Positions 18,782 through 28,671 of a stretch of 64,000 nucleotides of DNA are shown here, one piece after another (the first letter of the stretch is position 1; the number at the start of each line of letters is the position of its first letter). Location: assembly GCF_014196305.1 (NCBI RefSeq), contig NZ_JACIDJ010000005.1, positions 244,540 to 308,539 on the forward strand, given 5' to 3'. Below the pieces are notes generated by a model. That model saw nothing but the letters and a program-made list of their open reading frames with translations, did not search any database and had not been told where the DNA came from. Origin of the DNA: Roseococcus suduntuyensis. Its GTDB lineage: Bacteria > Pseudomonadota > Alphaproteobacteria > Acetobacterales > Acetobacteraceae. The translations under genes and the position numbers were made by a program.

Positions 18782-18935
18782 TGGCTGAGGTTGGATGCTT
18801 TCCGCCCTCAGGCGCCGGGCGCGCGCTCTGCGCGCTGGGCTTCCGCGCCGCGGCGGTCGTCCCGGCCCAGCGGTCGGTTTGGGCGCGCCGGCCGCATCGC
18901 GGCCGGAAGGTGTCTCTACCGGGCAGGGTGGCGCC

Positions 18936-19364
18936 ATGATCATCGGCCTGGGCTCGGACCTCTGCGACATCCGGCGCATCGAAACCGTCCTGGCGCGCCA
19001 TGGCGAGAAATTCCTGGCCCGCGTCTTCACCGACATCGAACGCGCCAAGGCCGAGCGCCGGGCGGAGCGAATCCGCGCCGGCACCTATGCCAAGCGCTTC
19101 GCGGCCAAGGAGGCGGCGAGCAAGGCGCTGGGCACGGGCTTCAGCCAGGGCGTCTTCATGAAGGACCTGGGGGTGGTGAACCTGCCCTCCGGCCAGCCCA
19201 CCCTGCGCCTGACCGGGGGGGCCGCGCGGCGGCTGGCCGCCATCACGCCCCCCGGCCACCGCGCCGAGATCGCGCTGACGATGACCGACGAATACCCCTA
19301 CGCCCAGGCGCAGGTCATCATCACGGCCGTGCCCATCCCGCCCGGCGCACCGCAGATTGCTTGA
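18936..19364 (+). CDS. acpS: Holo-[acyl-carrier-protein] synthase
   Basis: Transfers 4'-phosphopantetheine from CoA to acyl carrier protein. The 142-residue protein has the N-terminal [13 protein letters not shown] with the metal-binding Asp, and [18 protein letters not shown] with the catalytic Glu and Lys. The start at 18936 gives MIIGLGSD; the open frame back to 18795 is not part of the family and is rejected. The 154-base gap after spoT holds no other gene that I can see. Confidence 0.94.
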   Translation: MIIGLGSDLCDIRRIETVLARHGEKFLARVFTDIERAKAERRAERIRAGTYAKRFAAKEAASKALGTGFSQGVFMKDLGVVNLPSGQPTLRLTGGAARRLAAITPPGHRAEIALTMTDEYPYAQAQVIITAVPIPPGAPQIA

Positions 19365-19389
19365 CACACCCTGAAGGCCGGGCTTGATC
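19361..19389 (+). promoter_or_regulatory. Candidate sigma-70 promoter before lepB
   Basis: A perfect TTGACA (19361-19366) is followed after 17 bases by TTGATC (19384-19389), 37 bases before the lepB start. It could drive the lepB-rnc-era-recO-parC run. The -10 box is a weak match. Confidence 0.4.
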
Positions 19390-19426
19390 CCGCGGGTGGC
19401 ACGCCCGCCCCTGAACGAACGGACCC

Positions 19427-20185
19427 ATGGTGAAAAGCGCATCCTCGATGGCGAAAAAGAAATCGGGCGGCTGGCTTGAGAGCATCAAGACCATCCTCTA
19501 CGCGGCGCTGATTGCCATCGGCATCCGGACCGTGGCCTTCGAGCCGTTCAACATTCCCTCGGGCTCCATGATCCCGACACTGCTGGTGGGCGACTACCTT
19601 TTCGTCTCCAAGTATTCCTACGGCTATTCGCGGCACTCCATCCCCTTCAGTCCCAGCCTGTTTGAAGGCCGCATCTGGGCCCGCATGCCCGAGCGTGGCG
19701 ACGTGGCGGTGTTCAAGCTGCCCCGCGACACGCGGCAGGACTACATCAAGCGCATCGTGGGCCTGCCCGGTGACCGCATCCAGGTGATCCGCGGCGTGCT
19801 GCACGTGAATGGCGAGCCGGCGCGGCGTGAGCCACTGGGCGATTTCGTGGCCGAGGGCGATGGCCCGCGCATGACGGTGCGCCTGTTCCGCGAATTCCTG
19901 CCCGGCGGGAACAACCACCTGATCGTCGAGCAATCCGATGACGGGCCGCTCGACAACACCCCGGAATTCGTGGTCCCCGCGGGCCATGTCTTCGCCATGG
20001 GCGACAACCGCGACAACAGCCTGGACAGCCGGGTGCCCGGCGCGGTGGGGGTGATCCCGCTCGACAACCTGGTGGGCCGCGCGGAATTCATCTTCTTTTC
20101 GGTGGATGGCAGCGCGCGCTGGTGGCAGGTGTGGGGCTGGCCCTTCGCCATCCGCTACGCCCGTATTTTCTCCGCGGTGCGATGA
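19427..20185 (+). CDS. lepB: Signal peptidase I
   Basis: Inner-membrane serine protease that removes Sec and Tat signal peptides. One N-terminal membrane helix (about 17-36) precedes box B, IPSGSMIPTL, with catalytic Ser47. Catalytic Lys is in DYIKRIVGLPGD, and box E reads FAMGDNRDNSLDSR. The 252-residue length is normal. The stop overlaps the rnc ATG (GCGATGA). An internal ATG (MAKKKSGG, eight codons later) is an alternative start. Confidence 0.95.
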   Translation: MVKSASSMAKKKSGGWLESIKTILYAALIAIGIRTVAFEPFNIPSGSMIPTLLVGDYLFVSKYSYGYSRHSIPFSPSLFEGRIWARMPERGDVAVFKLPRDTRQDYIKRIVGLPGDRIQVIRGVLHVNGEPARREPLGDFVAEGDGPRMTVRLFREFLPGGNNHLIVEQSDDGPLDNTPEFVVPAGHVFAMGDNRDNSLDSRVPGAVGVIPLDNLVGRAEFIFFSVDGSARWWQVWGWPFAIRYARIFSAVR

Positions 20186-20859
20186 CGGACGCCATCGCCG
20201 CGCTGGAGGCGCGCCTGGGCTATGTGTTCCAGGACCGCGCCTTGCTGGAACGCGCGCTGACCCATTCCTCCCACGCCGGCGAGAACCGGGGGGCACCCAG
20301 CAACGAGCGCCTGGAATTCCTGGGCGACCGCGTGCTGGGCCTGTGCATGGCCGAATGGCTGTGCGAGCTCTACCCCGCCGAGCGCGAGGGCGATTTGGGC
20401 AAGCGCATCGCCGTGCTGGTGGCGCGCGACACGCTGGCGCCCATCGCGGAGCGGCTGGGCGTGCCGGCGGCGCTGCGGATCGCGGCCTCGCACCGCCACG
20501 CGCCGCTGCGGCAGAGCGCCACGGTGCTGGGCGATGCGCTGGAGGCGCTGCTGGCGGCCCTTTTCCTCGAAGCGGGGCTGGGCGTGGCGCGGGATCTGGT
20601 GCGGCGCGAATGGGCGGAAGCCGTGCAGGGCCAGGCACGGCCGCCGCGTTCGCCCAAGACGCGGCTGCAGGAATGGACGTTGAAGCGAGGGCTCGGCTTG
20701 CCGGATTATGTGACGACCTCCATCGGTGGCGAGGGCGAGAACACCATGTTCCATGCGCGCGTCGCGGCCGCGGGCCGTGAGGCCGAGGGCACAGGCCCCA
20801 ACAAGCGCGCGGCCGAACAGGCGGCGGCCGAGGCCTGGCTCGGGGTGGTGAAGGCATGA
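20182..20859 (+). CDS. rnc: Ribonuclease III
   Basis: Double-strand RNA endonuclease for rRNA and mRNA processing. The 225-residue protein has the signature NERLEFLGDRVLGL, the second acidic cluster GDALEALLAALFLEAG, and a C-terminal double-strand RNA-binding domain (SPKTRLQEWTLKRGL to PNKRAAEQAAAEAWL). The ATG at 20182 overlaps the lepB stop. The rnc stop overlaps the era start, giving the conserved lepB-rnc-era order. Confidence 0.95.
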   Translation: MTDAIAALEARLGYVFQDRALLERALTHSSHAGENRGAPSNERLEFLGDRVLGLCMAEWLCELYPAEREGDLGKRIAVLVARDTLAPIAERLGVPAALRIAASHRHAPLRQSATVLGDALEALLAALFLEAGLGVARDLVRREWAEAVQGQARPPRSPKTRLQEWTLKRGLGLPDYVTTSIGGEGENTMFHARVAAAGREAEGTGPNKRAAEQAAAEAWLGVVKA

Positions 20860-21761
20860 CCACCGAAGCCCCCACCCGCTGCGGCTTCGTCGCCATCCTC
20901 GGCGCGCCGAACGCCGGAAAATCCACCCTGGTGAACGCGCTGGCGGGCACCAAGGTCACGATCGTCTCGCCCAAGCCGCAGACCACGCGCTTCCGCATCC
21001 GCGCGGTGGTGATGGAAGGCCCGGCGCAGATCGTGCTGGTGGACACGCCGGGCATCTTCGCGCCCCGCCGACGGCTGGACCGCGCCATGGTCTCCGCCGC
21101 CTGGGGTGGGGCCAAGGACGCCGACTTCGCCCTGATGGTGGTGGATGCGAAATCCGGCCTGACGGAACCGGTGCGCGCCATCCTGGAGAAGCTGGCGCAG
21201 CAGTCGCGGCCGGTGTGGCTCGCGCTGAACAAGGTGGACCTGATCCCGCGCGAGAAGCTTTTGCCGCTCTCCGCCGAACTCCACACCCTGCTGCCCTTCG
21301 CCGAGACCTTCATGATCAGCGCGGAGAAGTCGCAGGGCCTGGACCGGCTGAAGGCCAAGCTCGCCGAGGCCATGCCCGAGGGCCCCTGGCACTTTCCCGA
21401 GGACGAACTCAGCGACCTGCCCAACCGCATGCTGGCCGCCGAGGTGGTGCGCGAGCAGATCCTGCGCCAGACCCATGAGGAAGTGCCCCACCATGCCACG
21501 GTCGAGACCGAGCAATGGCTCGAACGCCCTGATGGCGGCGCGCGGGTGGAGTGCACCATCTACGTCACCCGCGCCACGCAGAAGGCCATTCTCATCGGCG
21601 ATGGAGGTGCGCGCATCCGCGAGATCGGCAAGCGCGCGCGGCTGGAGCTGACGCAGCTTCTGGAACGGCCCATCCATCTGTTCCTGAACGTGAAAGACCG
21701 GCCGGGTTGGGATGAGGAGCGCGGCCGCATCCGGGCGCTGGGCCTGGAGGATGAGGGATGA
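20856..21761 (+). CDS. era: GTPase Era, 30S ribosome assembly
   Basis: Binds 16S rRNA near its 3' end and couples 30S maturation to growth. G1 GAPNAGKSTL, G3 DTPG and G4 NKVD are intact in the N-terminal GTPase domain, followed by a C-terminal KH domain (IYVTRATQKAILIGDGGARIR). Length 301 residues. It overlaps rnc by ATGA at the start and recO by ATGA at the end. Confidence 0.96.
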   Translation: MTTEAPTRCGFVAILGAPNAGKSTLVNALAGTKVTIVSPKPQTTRFRIRAVVMEGPAQIVLVDTPGIFAPRRRLDRAMVSAAWGGAKDADFALMVVDAKSGLTEPVRAILEKLAQQSRPVWLALNKVDLIPREKLLPLSAELHTLLPFAETFMISAEKSQGLDRLKAKLAEAMPEGPWHFPEDELSDLPNRMLAAEVVREQILRQTHEEVPHHATVETEQWLERPDGGARVECTIYVTRATQKAILIGDGGARIREIGKRARLELTQLLERPIHLFLNVKDRPGWDEERGRIRALGLEDEG

Positions 21762-22537
21762 GCGTGGAGTGGGCAGCGCCCGCCGTGGTGCTGTCCGCCC
21801 GTCCCTATGGCGAGGGCGGCGTGGTGGCCACCGTGCTGACCGAGGCGCAGGGGCGCCATCCTGGCCTGGTGCGCGGCGGTGCCTCGCGCGGGCAGGCGGC
21901 GCTCTGGCAGACCGGCAATTTGATCGAGGCGCGATGGGTGGCGCGGCTGGCGGACCAGCTGGGCGCGCTCTCGGGCGAGATGGTCCATGCCGCCGCGGCG
22001 CTCGCCATGGAGGATGCGCTCTCGCTCGCCACGCTGGCCGGCGCTTGCGCCGTGGCCGAGGGCGCCCTGCCGGAGCGCGAGGCTCATCCCGCCGTGTTCC
22101 ATGGGCTGGTCTCGGTCATCGCGGGGCTGGCGCGCGGCACGGACACCGCGCTCCCGCTGCTGGTGCGGTGGGAGGCGCTGCTGTTGGCCGATCTCGGCTA
22201 TGGGCTGGACCTCGAAAGCTGCGCCGCCACCGGCGCGCGGGAAGGGCTGGAATGGGTCTCCCCCCGCTCCGGCCGGGCGGTCAGCGCCGAGGCCGGCGCC
22301 CCCTATGCCGACCGCCTGCTGCGCCTGCCCGCCTTCCTGCGCGAGCCCGACGCCCCCTCCACGGCGGGGGATTGGCTTGCGGGACTCCGCCTGACCGGGT
22401 TTTTTCTCGCCCGCGACGCCTTCGGCCTCCAGCACCGGCCGCTGCCCCCCGCGCGCCAGGCGCTGGAGTCGCGGCTGGCGGACCAGCTTTCCGTGACACA
22501 CCCCCCGACGCACCAAGGTTCCCCAGATGCCCGATGA
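21758..22537 (+). CDS. recO: DNA repair protein RecO
   Basis: RecFOR-pathway mediator that helps load RecA on SSB-coated single-stranded DNA. The 259-residue protein has the OB-fold start (APAVVLSARPYGEGGVVATVLTE), the GLVRGGAS segment, and the conserved YGLDLESCAATGAREGLEWVSPRSGRAV region where zinc-binding Cys are often reduced in alphaproteobacteria. It follows era in the usual alphaproteobacterial order and overlaps parC by 11 bases. Confidence 0.9.
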   Translation: MSVEWAAPAVVLSARPYGEGGVVATVLTEAQGRHPGLVRGGASRGQAALWQTGNLIEARWVARLADQLGALSGEMVHAAAALAMEDALSLATLAGACAVAEGALPEREAHPAVFHGLVSVIAGLARGTDTALPLLVRWEALLLADLGYGLDLESCAATGAREGLEWVSPRSGRAVSAEAGAPYADRLLRLPAFLREPDAPSTAGDWLAGLRLTGFFLARDAFGLQHRPLPPARQALESRLADQLSVTHPPTHQGSPDAR

Positions 22538-24803
22538 CGTGATCACGCCCGAGGGCGGCGCCATCCGTGAAACCAGCCTGCAGGTGGCGCTGAGCGAGCG
22601 TTACCTCGCCTATGCCATGTCCACCATCATGGCGCGGTCCCTGCCCGATGTGCGGGACGGGCTGAAGCCCGTGCACCGGCGCCTGCTCTGGGCCATGCAC
22701 CAGCTCAAGCTGGACCCCGCCTCGGGCTTCAAGAAATGCGCGCGCATCGTGGGCGATGTGATGGGCAAGTATCACCCGCACGGTGACAGCTCCATCTACG
22801 AGGCGCTGGTCCGCCAGGCGCAGGAATTCGCCGCCCGCTACCCGCTGGTCGAGGGCCAGGGGAATTTCGGCAATATCGACGGCGATAACGCGGCCGCCAT
22901 GCGCTACACCGAGGCGCGGCTGACCGAGGTGGCGCAGGCGCTGCTCTCGCAGATCGACGAGGACACCGTCGATTTCCGCGCCACCTATGATGGCGAGGAC
23001 CGTGAGCCCGCGGTGTTGCCCGCCGCCTTCCCGAATTTGCTGGCCAATGGCGCGAGCGGCATCGCGGTGGGCATGGCCACCTCCATCCCGCCGCACAATG
23101 CGGGCGAGCTGTGTTCGGCGGCGCTTCACCTGATCGAACACCCCAAGGCGACCACGGCCGAACTCATGGCCCATGTGCCCGGCCCCGATTTCCCGACGGG
23201 CGGCGTGCTGGTGGAAAGCCGCGAGAGCATCCTCGACGCCTATGAGACGGGCCGCGGCGGCTTCCGCCTGCGCGCCAAGTGGGAGGTGGAGCGCGGCAAG
23301 GCCGGCGCCTGGAACCTGGTCATCACCGAAATTCCCTACCAGGTGCAGAAATCCAAACTGATCGAGCAGATCGCGCTGCTGCTGGACGAGAAGAAACTTC
23401 CCCTGCTCGGCGACATTCGCGACGAAAGCACCGACCTGGTGCGGATCGTCATCGAGCCCAAGACGCGCAGCGTGGACCCGGCGGTGCTGATGGAGACGCT
23501 GTTCCGCGCCACCCAGCTCGAATCCCGCTTCAGCCTGAACATGAACGTGCTGGACGCGAGCCGCACGCCGCGCGTGATGGGGCTGCGGGACGTGCTGCGC
23601 GCCTGGCTGGACCATCGGCATGTGGTGCTGCAACGCCGCACCGCGCATCGCCTGGGGGAGATCGCGCGGCGGCTGGAGGTGCTGGACGGCTACCTCATCG
23701 TCTATCTGAACCTGGACGAGGTCATCCGCATCATCCGCACGGAGGAGGAGCCGCGGCCCAAGCTGATGGCCGCCTTCGGGCTGAGCGAGGTGCAGGCCGA
23801 AGCCATCCTGAACATGCGCCTGCGCAGCCTGCGCCGCCTGGAGGAGATGGAAATCCGCCGCGAGCACGACAAGCTGTCCAAGGATCAGAAGGGCCTGCAG
23901 ACCCTGATGGGCAGCGAGGCCAAGCGCTGGTCCGCCATCGCGCGCGAGATCGAGGAAACGCGGAAAAAATTCGGCGCCACCGAACTCCCCGAGGGCAAGG
24001 GGCGCGAGGCGGCGGAACGCCAGAACGCCCTCGGCGCCCGCCGCACCCGGGTGGATGGCGCCCAGGCCGCCGTGGTGGTGGATGAGACCGCCTTCATCGA
24101 GCGCGAGGCGCTGACCATCATCCTCTCCGAAAAGGGCTGGATCCGCGCGCTGAAGGGCCATCTGGCCGAGGAGACCGAGCTGCGCTTCAAGGAAGGCGAC
24201 GCCCTGCGCTTCCGCCTGCACGCGCAAAGCACGGACCGCATCGTGGTCTTCGCCACCAATGGCAAGGCCTACACGCTCAAGGCCGAGACCCTGCCGCGCG
24301 GGCGGGGCGATGGCCAGCCGCTGCGCCTCATCGTGGAACTGCCCAATGAGGATGAGCCCATCGCGATGTTCGTGGCCGCCGAGGGCCAGCGCTTCCTGCT
24401 GGCCGCCACCGACGGCAAGGGCTTCCTGGTGGAGGGCGCCGAGCTCCTGGCCGAGAAGCGCACCGGCAAGCAGGTGATGGTGCTGGAGGGCAAGGCGCAG
24501 GCCCTGCTGTGCAAGCCGGCCGCAGGCGACATGGTGGCGGCCATCGGCACCAACCGGAAGCTGCTGATCTTCCCCGCCGACCAGATCCCCGTGATGACGC
24601 GCGGCCGCGGTGTGCAGCTGCAATCCTACAAGGACGCCGAGCTGGCCGACGCCCGGCTGTTCACCCTGGCCGAGGGCCTCACCTGGCGCCTGGGCGAACG
24701 GGTGCGGGTGGAGGCGGACATCACCCCCTGGCGCGGCAACCGCGCGGGGGCGGGGAAGATGCCGCCCAACGGGTTCCCGAAGAACAACCGGTTCGGGGGT
24801 TAA
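22527..24803 (+). CDS. parC: DNA topoisomerase IV subunit A
   Basis: Catalytic subunit of the ParC2ParE2 decatenase. The 758-residue protein has the quinolone-resistance region [19 protein letters not shown] (Ser and Glu positions both retained), active-site Y127 in [11 protein letters not shown], and C-terminal beta-pinwheel blades. The [20 protein letters not shown] block and the short C-terminal domain favour ParC over GyrA. Its TAA stop overlaps the convergent bpt stop in a TTAA palindrome. Confidence 0.93.
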   Translation: MPDDVITPEGGAIRETSLQVALSERYLAYAMSTIMARSLPDVRDGLKPVHRRLLWAMHQLKLDPASGFKKCARIVGDVMGKYHPHGDSSIYEALVRQAQEFAARYPLVEGQGNFGNIDGDNAAAMRYTEARLTEVAQALLSQIDEDTVDFRATYDGEDREPAVLPAAFPNLLANGASGIAVGMATSIPPHNAGELCSAALHLIEHPKATTAELMAHVPGPDFPTGGVLVESRESILDAYETGRGGFRLRAKWEVERGKAGAWNLVITEIPYQVQKSKLIEQIALLLDEKKLPLLGDIRDESTDLVRIVIEPKTRSVDPAVLMETLFRATQLESRFSLNMNVLDASRTPRVMGLRDVLRAWLDHRHVVLQRRTAHRLGEIARRLEVLDGYLIVYLNLDEVIRIIRTEEEPRPKLMAAFGLSEVQAEAILNMRLRSLRRLEEMEIRREHDKLSKDQKGLQTLMGSEAKRWSAIAREIEETRKKFGATELPEGKGREAAERQNALGARRTRVDGAQAAVVVDETAFIEREALTIILSEKGWIRALKGHLAEETELRFKEGDALRFRLHAQSTDRIVVFATNGKAYTLKAETLPRGRGDGQPLRLIVELPNEDEPIAMFVAAEGQRFLLAATDGKGFLVEGAELLAEKRTGKQVMVLEGKAQALLCKPAAGDMVAAIGTNRKLLIFPADQIPVMTRGRGVQLQSYKDAELADARLFTLAEGLTWRLGERVRVEADITPWRGNRAGAGKMPPNGFPKNNRFGG

Positions 24804-25591
24804 CCCTTGCCGTCATCCTCCAGCGGCCGCCACTGCCCGCGCAGCAGCACCTCGGCGGGACGGTAGCTGGATTTGTAGGCCATTTTCCGGCTCTCCGGCA
24901 CCCAATAGCCCAGGTAGACGTAGGGCAGGGCGCTGCGCCGCGCCTCGGCCAGCAGCCACATGACGGCATAGGCGCCCAGGCTGCGGCGCTCCTCCTCCGG
25001 GGCGTAGAAGGAATAGACGGCGGAAAGCCCGTCGCTCAGCCAGTCGGTCAGGCAGGCGCCCAGCAGCCTGCCGTCCTGCGCGCGGAACTCCACGAGGCCC
25101 GTGGTGATGGGCGTGTCCTCCACCATGGCGCGGTAGTCGTAGAAGCCCATGGCCGCCATGTCGCCGCCGGTGTGGCGCTGCTGCTGGTAGGCCTGGAACA
25201 GCGCGAATTGCTCCGCCGTGGCGCGGGCCGGCGTCACCCGCACGTCCAGGTCGGCATTGCGCGCCCAGAGCTTGCGCTGGGTGCGGTTGGGCTCGAAATC
25301 CTGGGCGCGCACGCGGATGGGGATGCAGGCCGCGCAGCCGGGGCAGACGGGCGAATAGGCGATGTTGTGGCTGCGCCGGAACCCCGCGCGGGAAAGGCGG
25401 TCATGCAGCGCCTCGCTCTCATTGCCCGAGAGTTCGGTCACGATCTTCCGCTCCGTCCGGCCCGGCAGATAGGGGCAGGGCAGGGGGGTCGTCGTGTAGA
25501 AGAACTGGGGGCGGCGGGTCCGGCTGTGCACGCCGCTGATGTCGCCGCGCCCGCCGATTTCTTCAATAGCCGGAGGGACGCGCTCGGCCAT
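24800..25591 (-). CDS. bpt: Aspartate/glutamate leucyltransferase (bacterial arginyltransferase family)
   Basis: Adds Leu from Leu-tRNA to proteins with N-terminal Asp or Glu, marking them for ClpAP (N-degron pathway). The 263-residue protein shows CPYLPGRTERKIVTEL, the Cys-rich YSPVCPGCAACIPIRV segment, and YVYLGYWVPESRKMAYK. Its ATG overlaps the nadK stop. Stop codons of bpt and parC share the four-base palindrome TTAA. Confidence 0.93.
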   Translation of the reverse strand: MAERVPPAIEEIGGRGDISGVHSRTRRPQFFYTTTPLPCPYLPGRTERKIVTELSGNESEALHDRLSRAGFRRSHNIAYSPVCPGCAACIPIRVRAQDFEPNRTQRKLWARNADLDVRVTPARATAEQFALFQAYQQQRHTGGDMAAMGFYDYRAMVEDTPITTGLVEFRAQDGRLLGACLTDWLSDGLSAVYSFYAPEEERRSLGAYAVMWLLAEARRSALPYVYLGYWVPESRKMAYKSSYRPAEVLLRGQWRPLEDDGKG

Positions 25592-26346
25592 CAGACGGTG
25601 AACTGTTCGGCGATGATGCGCTCGCTCAGGCTGTGCGCCGGGTCGAAGAGCATGGTCATGGACACGCCCCGGTCCTCGCGCACCTCCACCCGGCGCACGT
25701 CGCGCACCTCGGTGTAGTCGGCGGTGGCGGAGACGGGGCGCTTGTCGGCTTCCAGCACCTCGAACACCACCCGCGCGGTGGAGGGCAGCAGCGCGCCCCG
25801 CCAGCGCCGCGGCCGGAAGGCCGAGATGGGCGTCATGGGCAGCAAATTGGCGTCCAGCGGCACGATGGGGCCATGGGCCGAGAGGTTGTAGGCGGTGGAC
25901 CCCGCGGGCGTGCTGACCAGGATGCCGTCGCAGATCAGCTCCGGCAGGCGTTCCTTGCCATCCACCAGGATCCGCAGCTTGGCCGCCTGGCGCGTCTCCC
26001 GCAGCAGCGAGACCTCGTTGATGGCGAGCGAGGCATGGGTGCGGTCCGGGCCATGCGCCCGCATCCGGAGCGGGTGCAGCAGGGCGGCCTGGGCGGCGGC
26101 GAGGCGCTCGGGCACGTCCTCCTCGGTGTAGGCGTTCATCATGAAGCCCACGCTGCCGCGGTTCATGCCGTAGATGGGCCGGTTGCGGCCCAGGAAGCGG
26201 TGCTGCGTCTCCAGCATCATGCCATCGCCGCCGAGGGCCACGATGTAGTCCGCCGTCTCGGGCGGGGCGTCGCCATAGCGCGCGACCAGGCGTTCCCGGG
26301 CTTCCTGCGCCGCCTCGGTCTGCGCGGCGAGGAAGGCGATGTTCAC
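25591..26346 (-). CDS. nadK: NAD kinase
   Basis: Phosphorylates NAD to NADP. The 251-residue protein carries the GGDG motif in [24 protein letters not shown], the NE dyad in [11 protein letters not shown], and [23 protein letters not shown] chose the GTG at 26346, which gives [10 protein letters not shown] and overlaps the stop of the upstream amidase (GTGA); the open frame further upstream is a shadow. Confidence 0.93.
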   Translation of the reverse strand: MNIAFLAAQTEAAQEARERLVARYGDAPPETADYIVALGGDGMMLETQHRFLGRNRPIYGMNRGSVGFMMNAYTEEDVPERLAAAQAALLHPLRMRAHGPDRTHASLAINEVSLLRETRQAAKLRILVDGKERLPELICDGILVSTPAGSTAYNLSAHGPIVPLDANLLPMTPISAFRPRRWRGALLPSTARVVFEVLEADKRPVSATADYTEVRDVRRVEVREDRGVSMTMLFDPAHSLSERIIAEQFTV

Positions 26347-27170
26347 GCGAGGCGCCGGTGTTCGAGCACGGGCATGTCGCGCCGCACCCGGGCGGTCAGG
26401 GCCCGGTCCAGCCGCGCCGTGGCCCAGCCGATGCCGTCCGAGCATTTGGCGACGACATGGCCCCAGGGGTCCGCCACGAGCGAATGGCCATAGACCTGGC
26501 GCATCGCGCCGCGCTCCTCATAGCTGCCATGGGAGGCGGCGGCGATGATCCAGCACTGGCTCTCGATGGCCCGCGCCCGCAGCAGCACCTCCCAATGGTC
26601 CTTGCCGGTCATCAGCGTGAAGTTGGAGGGCACCAGGATAGCCTCGGCCCCGCGTCGGCGCAGGGCCAGGTATTGCTCGGGGAAGCGCATGTCGTAGCAG
26701 ATGGTGCAGCCGAAGGTGACGCCGCCGGCCTCGAAGGTGACCAGGCTCTCGCCGCCGCCATAAAGGGCGCTTTCGCGATAGCCCGTGCCGTCCGGCCCCG
26801 TGATGTCGAAGAGGTGGATCTTGCGGTAGCGCGCGATCTCACGCCCCGTGGGGTCGAAGACGAGCGTGGTGTTGAAGAAGCGGCCCTCGCCCTGCTCGAT
26901 GATGGAGCCGCCATGGACATGGATGCCGGCGCCGCGCGCCACCTCGCGCAGGAATTCATAGGCCGCGCCGCCGGCGCCGCCGGGCTCGGGCAGCACCTCG
27001 GCCGCCGCCGCGCGGGCCTCACGCCCGCCGCCCAGGTTGGTCCAGGTCTCGGGCAGGCTGACCATCTGTGGACGGTCGGCCTCCAGCGCGCCTTCGATGA
27101 GGCGGCGGGCCTGGGCGATATTGGCGGGCTTGTCGGAGCCCTGGTTCATCTGGAGGACGGAGACGCGCAT
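26343..27170 (-). CDS. Nitrilase-superfamily amidase (Nit/deaminated glutathione amidase type)
   Basis: A 275-residue carbon-nitrogen hydrolase with the complete catalytic triad: Glu in SLPETWTN, Lys in YRKIHLFDI, and Cys in [13 protein letters not shown]. This last block matches the Nit1/Nit2 branch, which hydrolyses deaminated glutathione and related omega-amides. ATG 27170 ([11 protein letters not shown]) was chosen; an ATG at 27179 is also in frame. It is coupled to nadK by GTGA. Confidence 0.9.
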   Translation of the reverse strand: MRVSVLQMNQGSDKPANIAQARRLIEGALEADRPQMVSLPETWTNLGGGREARAAAAEVLPEPGGAGGAAYEFLREVARGAGIHVHGGSIIEQGEGRFFNTTLVFDPTGREIARYRKIHLFDITGPDGTGYRESALYGGGESLVTFEAGGVTFGCTICYDMRFPEQYLALRRRGAEAILVPSNFTLMTGKDHWEVLLRARAIESQCWIIAAASHGSYEERGAMRQVYGHSLVADPWGHVVAKCSDGIGWATARLDRALTARVRRDMPVLEHRRLA

Positions 27171-27222
27171 GGGCAGCATCAAGCCACAGTCGCGGCCGCG
27201 CCGCAAAAGGGCAGGCGAGTTT

Positions 27223-27537
27223 TCAGCGCCCCTGCGGCCAATTGATCCGCGGCTCGGCCCGGCGCCCATGGGTTTCGGGCGGGGCGGCCGCGACACTCGG
27301 CGGCGGCGCCTCGTCCCGCGTGGCCAGGGGAATGCCGCGCGCGGCCAGCGCCCGGATGTCGGCGCGGAGGTCATCGAGCTGCGCCTCGATGGAATCGAGC
27401 CGCCCCTTCACCCCGAACACCGAGAAGGGCATGACCAGCACGCACAGCACCAACAGGATGAGCACCAGCAGCACGGCCAGCCCGCTCCATTCGGGCAGGC
27501 CGGGAATGGTGAGGCGTTGCGCCCAGACCTCCAGCAT
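27223..27537 (-). CDS. Small single-pass membrane protein of unknown function
   Basis: A 104-residue protein. One strong hydrophobic helix (about 18-40, SGLAVLLVLILLVLCVLVM) is followed by a heptad-like helix (RLDSIEAQLDDLRADIRALAA) and a Pro-rich polar tail. This looks like a membrane-anchored coiled coil facing the cytoplasm. I do not recognise the family. It overlaps the moaA stop by one base (TGATG), so it is in the moaA operon, but no molybdenum link is evident from the sequence. Confidence 0.75.
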   Translation of the reverse strand: MLEVWAQRLTIPGLPEWSGLAVLLVLILLVLCVLVMPFSVFGVKGRLDSIEAQLDDLRADIRALAARGIPLATRDEAPPPSVAAAPPETHGRRAEPRINWPQGR

Positions 27538-28529
27538 CAGCCCCCCGTCACGCTCATGTGGCGGGCCACGGCGGGCGCGCGGCGGCGGCGGTCTATCACG
27601 AAGTCATGTCCCTTGGGCTTGCGGGCGATGGCGTCGCGGATGGCCTGGCGCAGCCCTTCCTCGCCGAGTTCGGGGTCGCGCAGGGGCGCGCGCAGGTCGG
27701 CCGCATCCTCCTGGCCCAGGCACATGTAGAGGGTGCCGGTGCAGGTCAGACGCACGCGGTTGCAGCTCTCGCAGAAGTTGTGGGTCATGGGCGTGATGAA
27801 ACCGAGGCGCGTGCCCGTCTCCGCCACGTCGAAATAGCGGGCGGGCCCGCCCGTGCTGTAGTCGGTCTCGTTCAGCGTCCAGCGCTGGCGCAGCCGGGCG
27901 CGGACGAGGCTGAGCGGCAGGAACTGGTCGGTGCGGTCTTCGTTGATCTCGCCCAGCGGCATGGTCTCGATCAGGCAGAGGTCGAAGCCATGCTCCCCGC
28001 ACCAGGCGAGCATGCGGTCGAACTCGTCCTCGTTCACGCCGCGCAGCGCCACGGCGTTGATCTTGACGTGCAGGCCTGCGGACTTGGCGGCGAAGATGCC
28101 GTCCAGCACCTTGTCCAGCTCACCCCAGCGCGTCGCGGCCTTGAAGGCGGCGGCGTCCAGCGTGTCGAGCGAGACGTTGATGCGCCGAACCCCGGCCGCG
28201 GCCAGACCCTCGGCGTGCTTCGTCAACTGCGTGCCGTTGGTGGTGAGCGTCAGCTCCTCCAGGCCCCCCGCGCCGATGCGCGCGCCGAGGCTGCGCACCA
28301 GGCTCATGACGTTGCGGCGCACCAGCGGCTCGCCGCCCGTCAGGCGGAGCTTGCGCACGCCCAGGCCGATGAAGGTGCCGCAAAGGCGGTCCAGCTCCTC
28401 CAGCGTCAGCACCTCGGACTTCGGCAGGAAGGTCATGTCCTCGGCCATGCAGTAGACGCAGCGCAGGTCGCACCGGTCCGTCACGGAGACGCGAAGGTAG
28501 CTGATGCTGCGGCCGAAGGGGTCGATCAT
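27537..28529 (-). CDS. moaA: GTP 3',8-cyclase (molybdenum cofactor biosynthesis)
   Basis: Radical-SAM enzyme that starts molybdopterin synthesis from GTP. The N-terminal cluster motif is CDLRCVYC (CxxxCxxC) in [19 protein letters not shown]. The C-terminal 4Fe-4S ligands are in [20 protein letters not shown], and the protein ends with GG, needed for activity. Length 330 residues. Other moa genes are not adjacent. The window holds one probable customer, the sulfite-oxidase-like enzyme at 14273. Confidence 0.95.
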   Translation of the reverse strand: MIDPFGRSISYLRVSVTDRCDLRCVYCMAEDMTFLPKSEVLTLEELDRLCGTFIGLGVRKLRLTGGEPLVRRNVMSLVRSLGARIGAGGLEELTLTTNGTQLTKHAEGLAAAGVRRINVSLDTLDAAAFKAATRWGELDKVLDGIFAAKSAGLHVKINAVALRGVNEDEFDRMLAWCGEHGFDLCLIETMPLGEINEDRTDQFLPLSLVRARLRQRWTLNETDYSTGGPARYFDVAETGTRLGFITPMTHNFCESCNRVRLTCTGTLYMCLGQEDAADLRAPLRDPELGEEGLRQAIRDAIARKPKGHDFVIDRRRRAPAVARHMSVTGG

Positions 28530-28637
28530 GGCGGGCGGGGTGTTCCGGATGTCGGGCGGCTGGCCCCGGTATTTGGGGCCGCCGCCCGCCTCGGTGCAAC
28601 CCCCGCCGCCCCGCGGCGCTGCCGCGCGGCTGATTCA

Positions 28638-28663
28638 CGCCTTTGGTGATTCCACCAAAGGCG
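28638..28663 (-). terminator. Hairpin downstream of the TauE-like gene
   Basis: A perfect 11-bp inverted repeat (28638-28648 and 28653-28663, arms CGCCTTTGGTG/CACCAAAGGCG) with a 4-base loop lies 8 bases past the TauE-like stop and before moaA. No T run follows, so it may be a Rho-aided terminator or an mRNA-stabilising hairpin. Confidence 0.5.
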
Positions 28664-28671
28664 ATCAGACG

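Noticed and set aside
15377..19084. 1235-codon antisense ORF opposite spoT
   Set aside because: Shadow of folK, rpoZ, spoT and acpS; no recognisable motif, His/Arg/Gly-rich composition.
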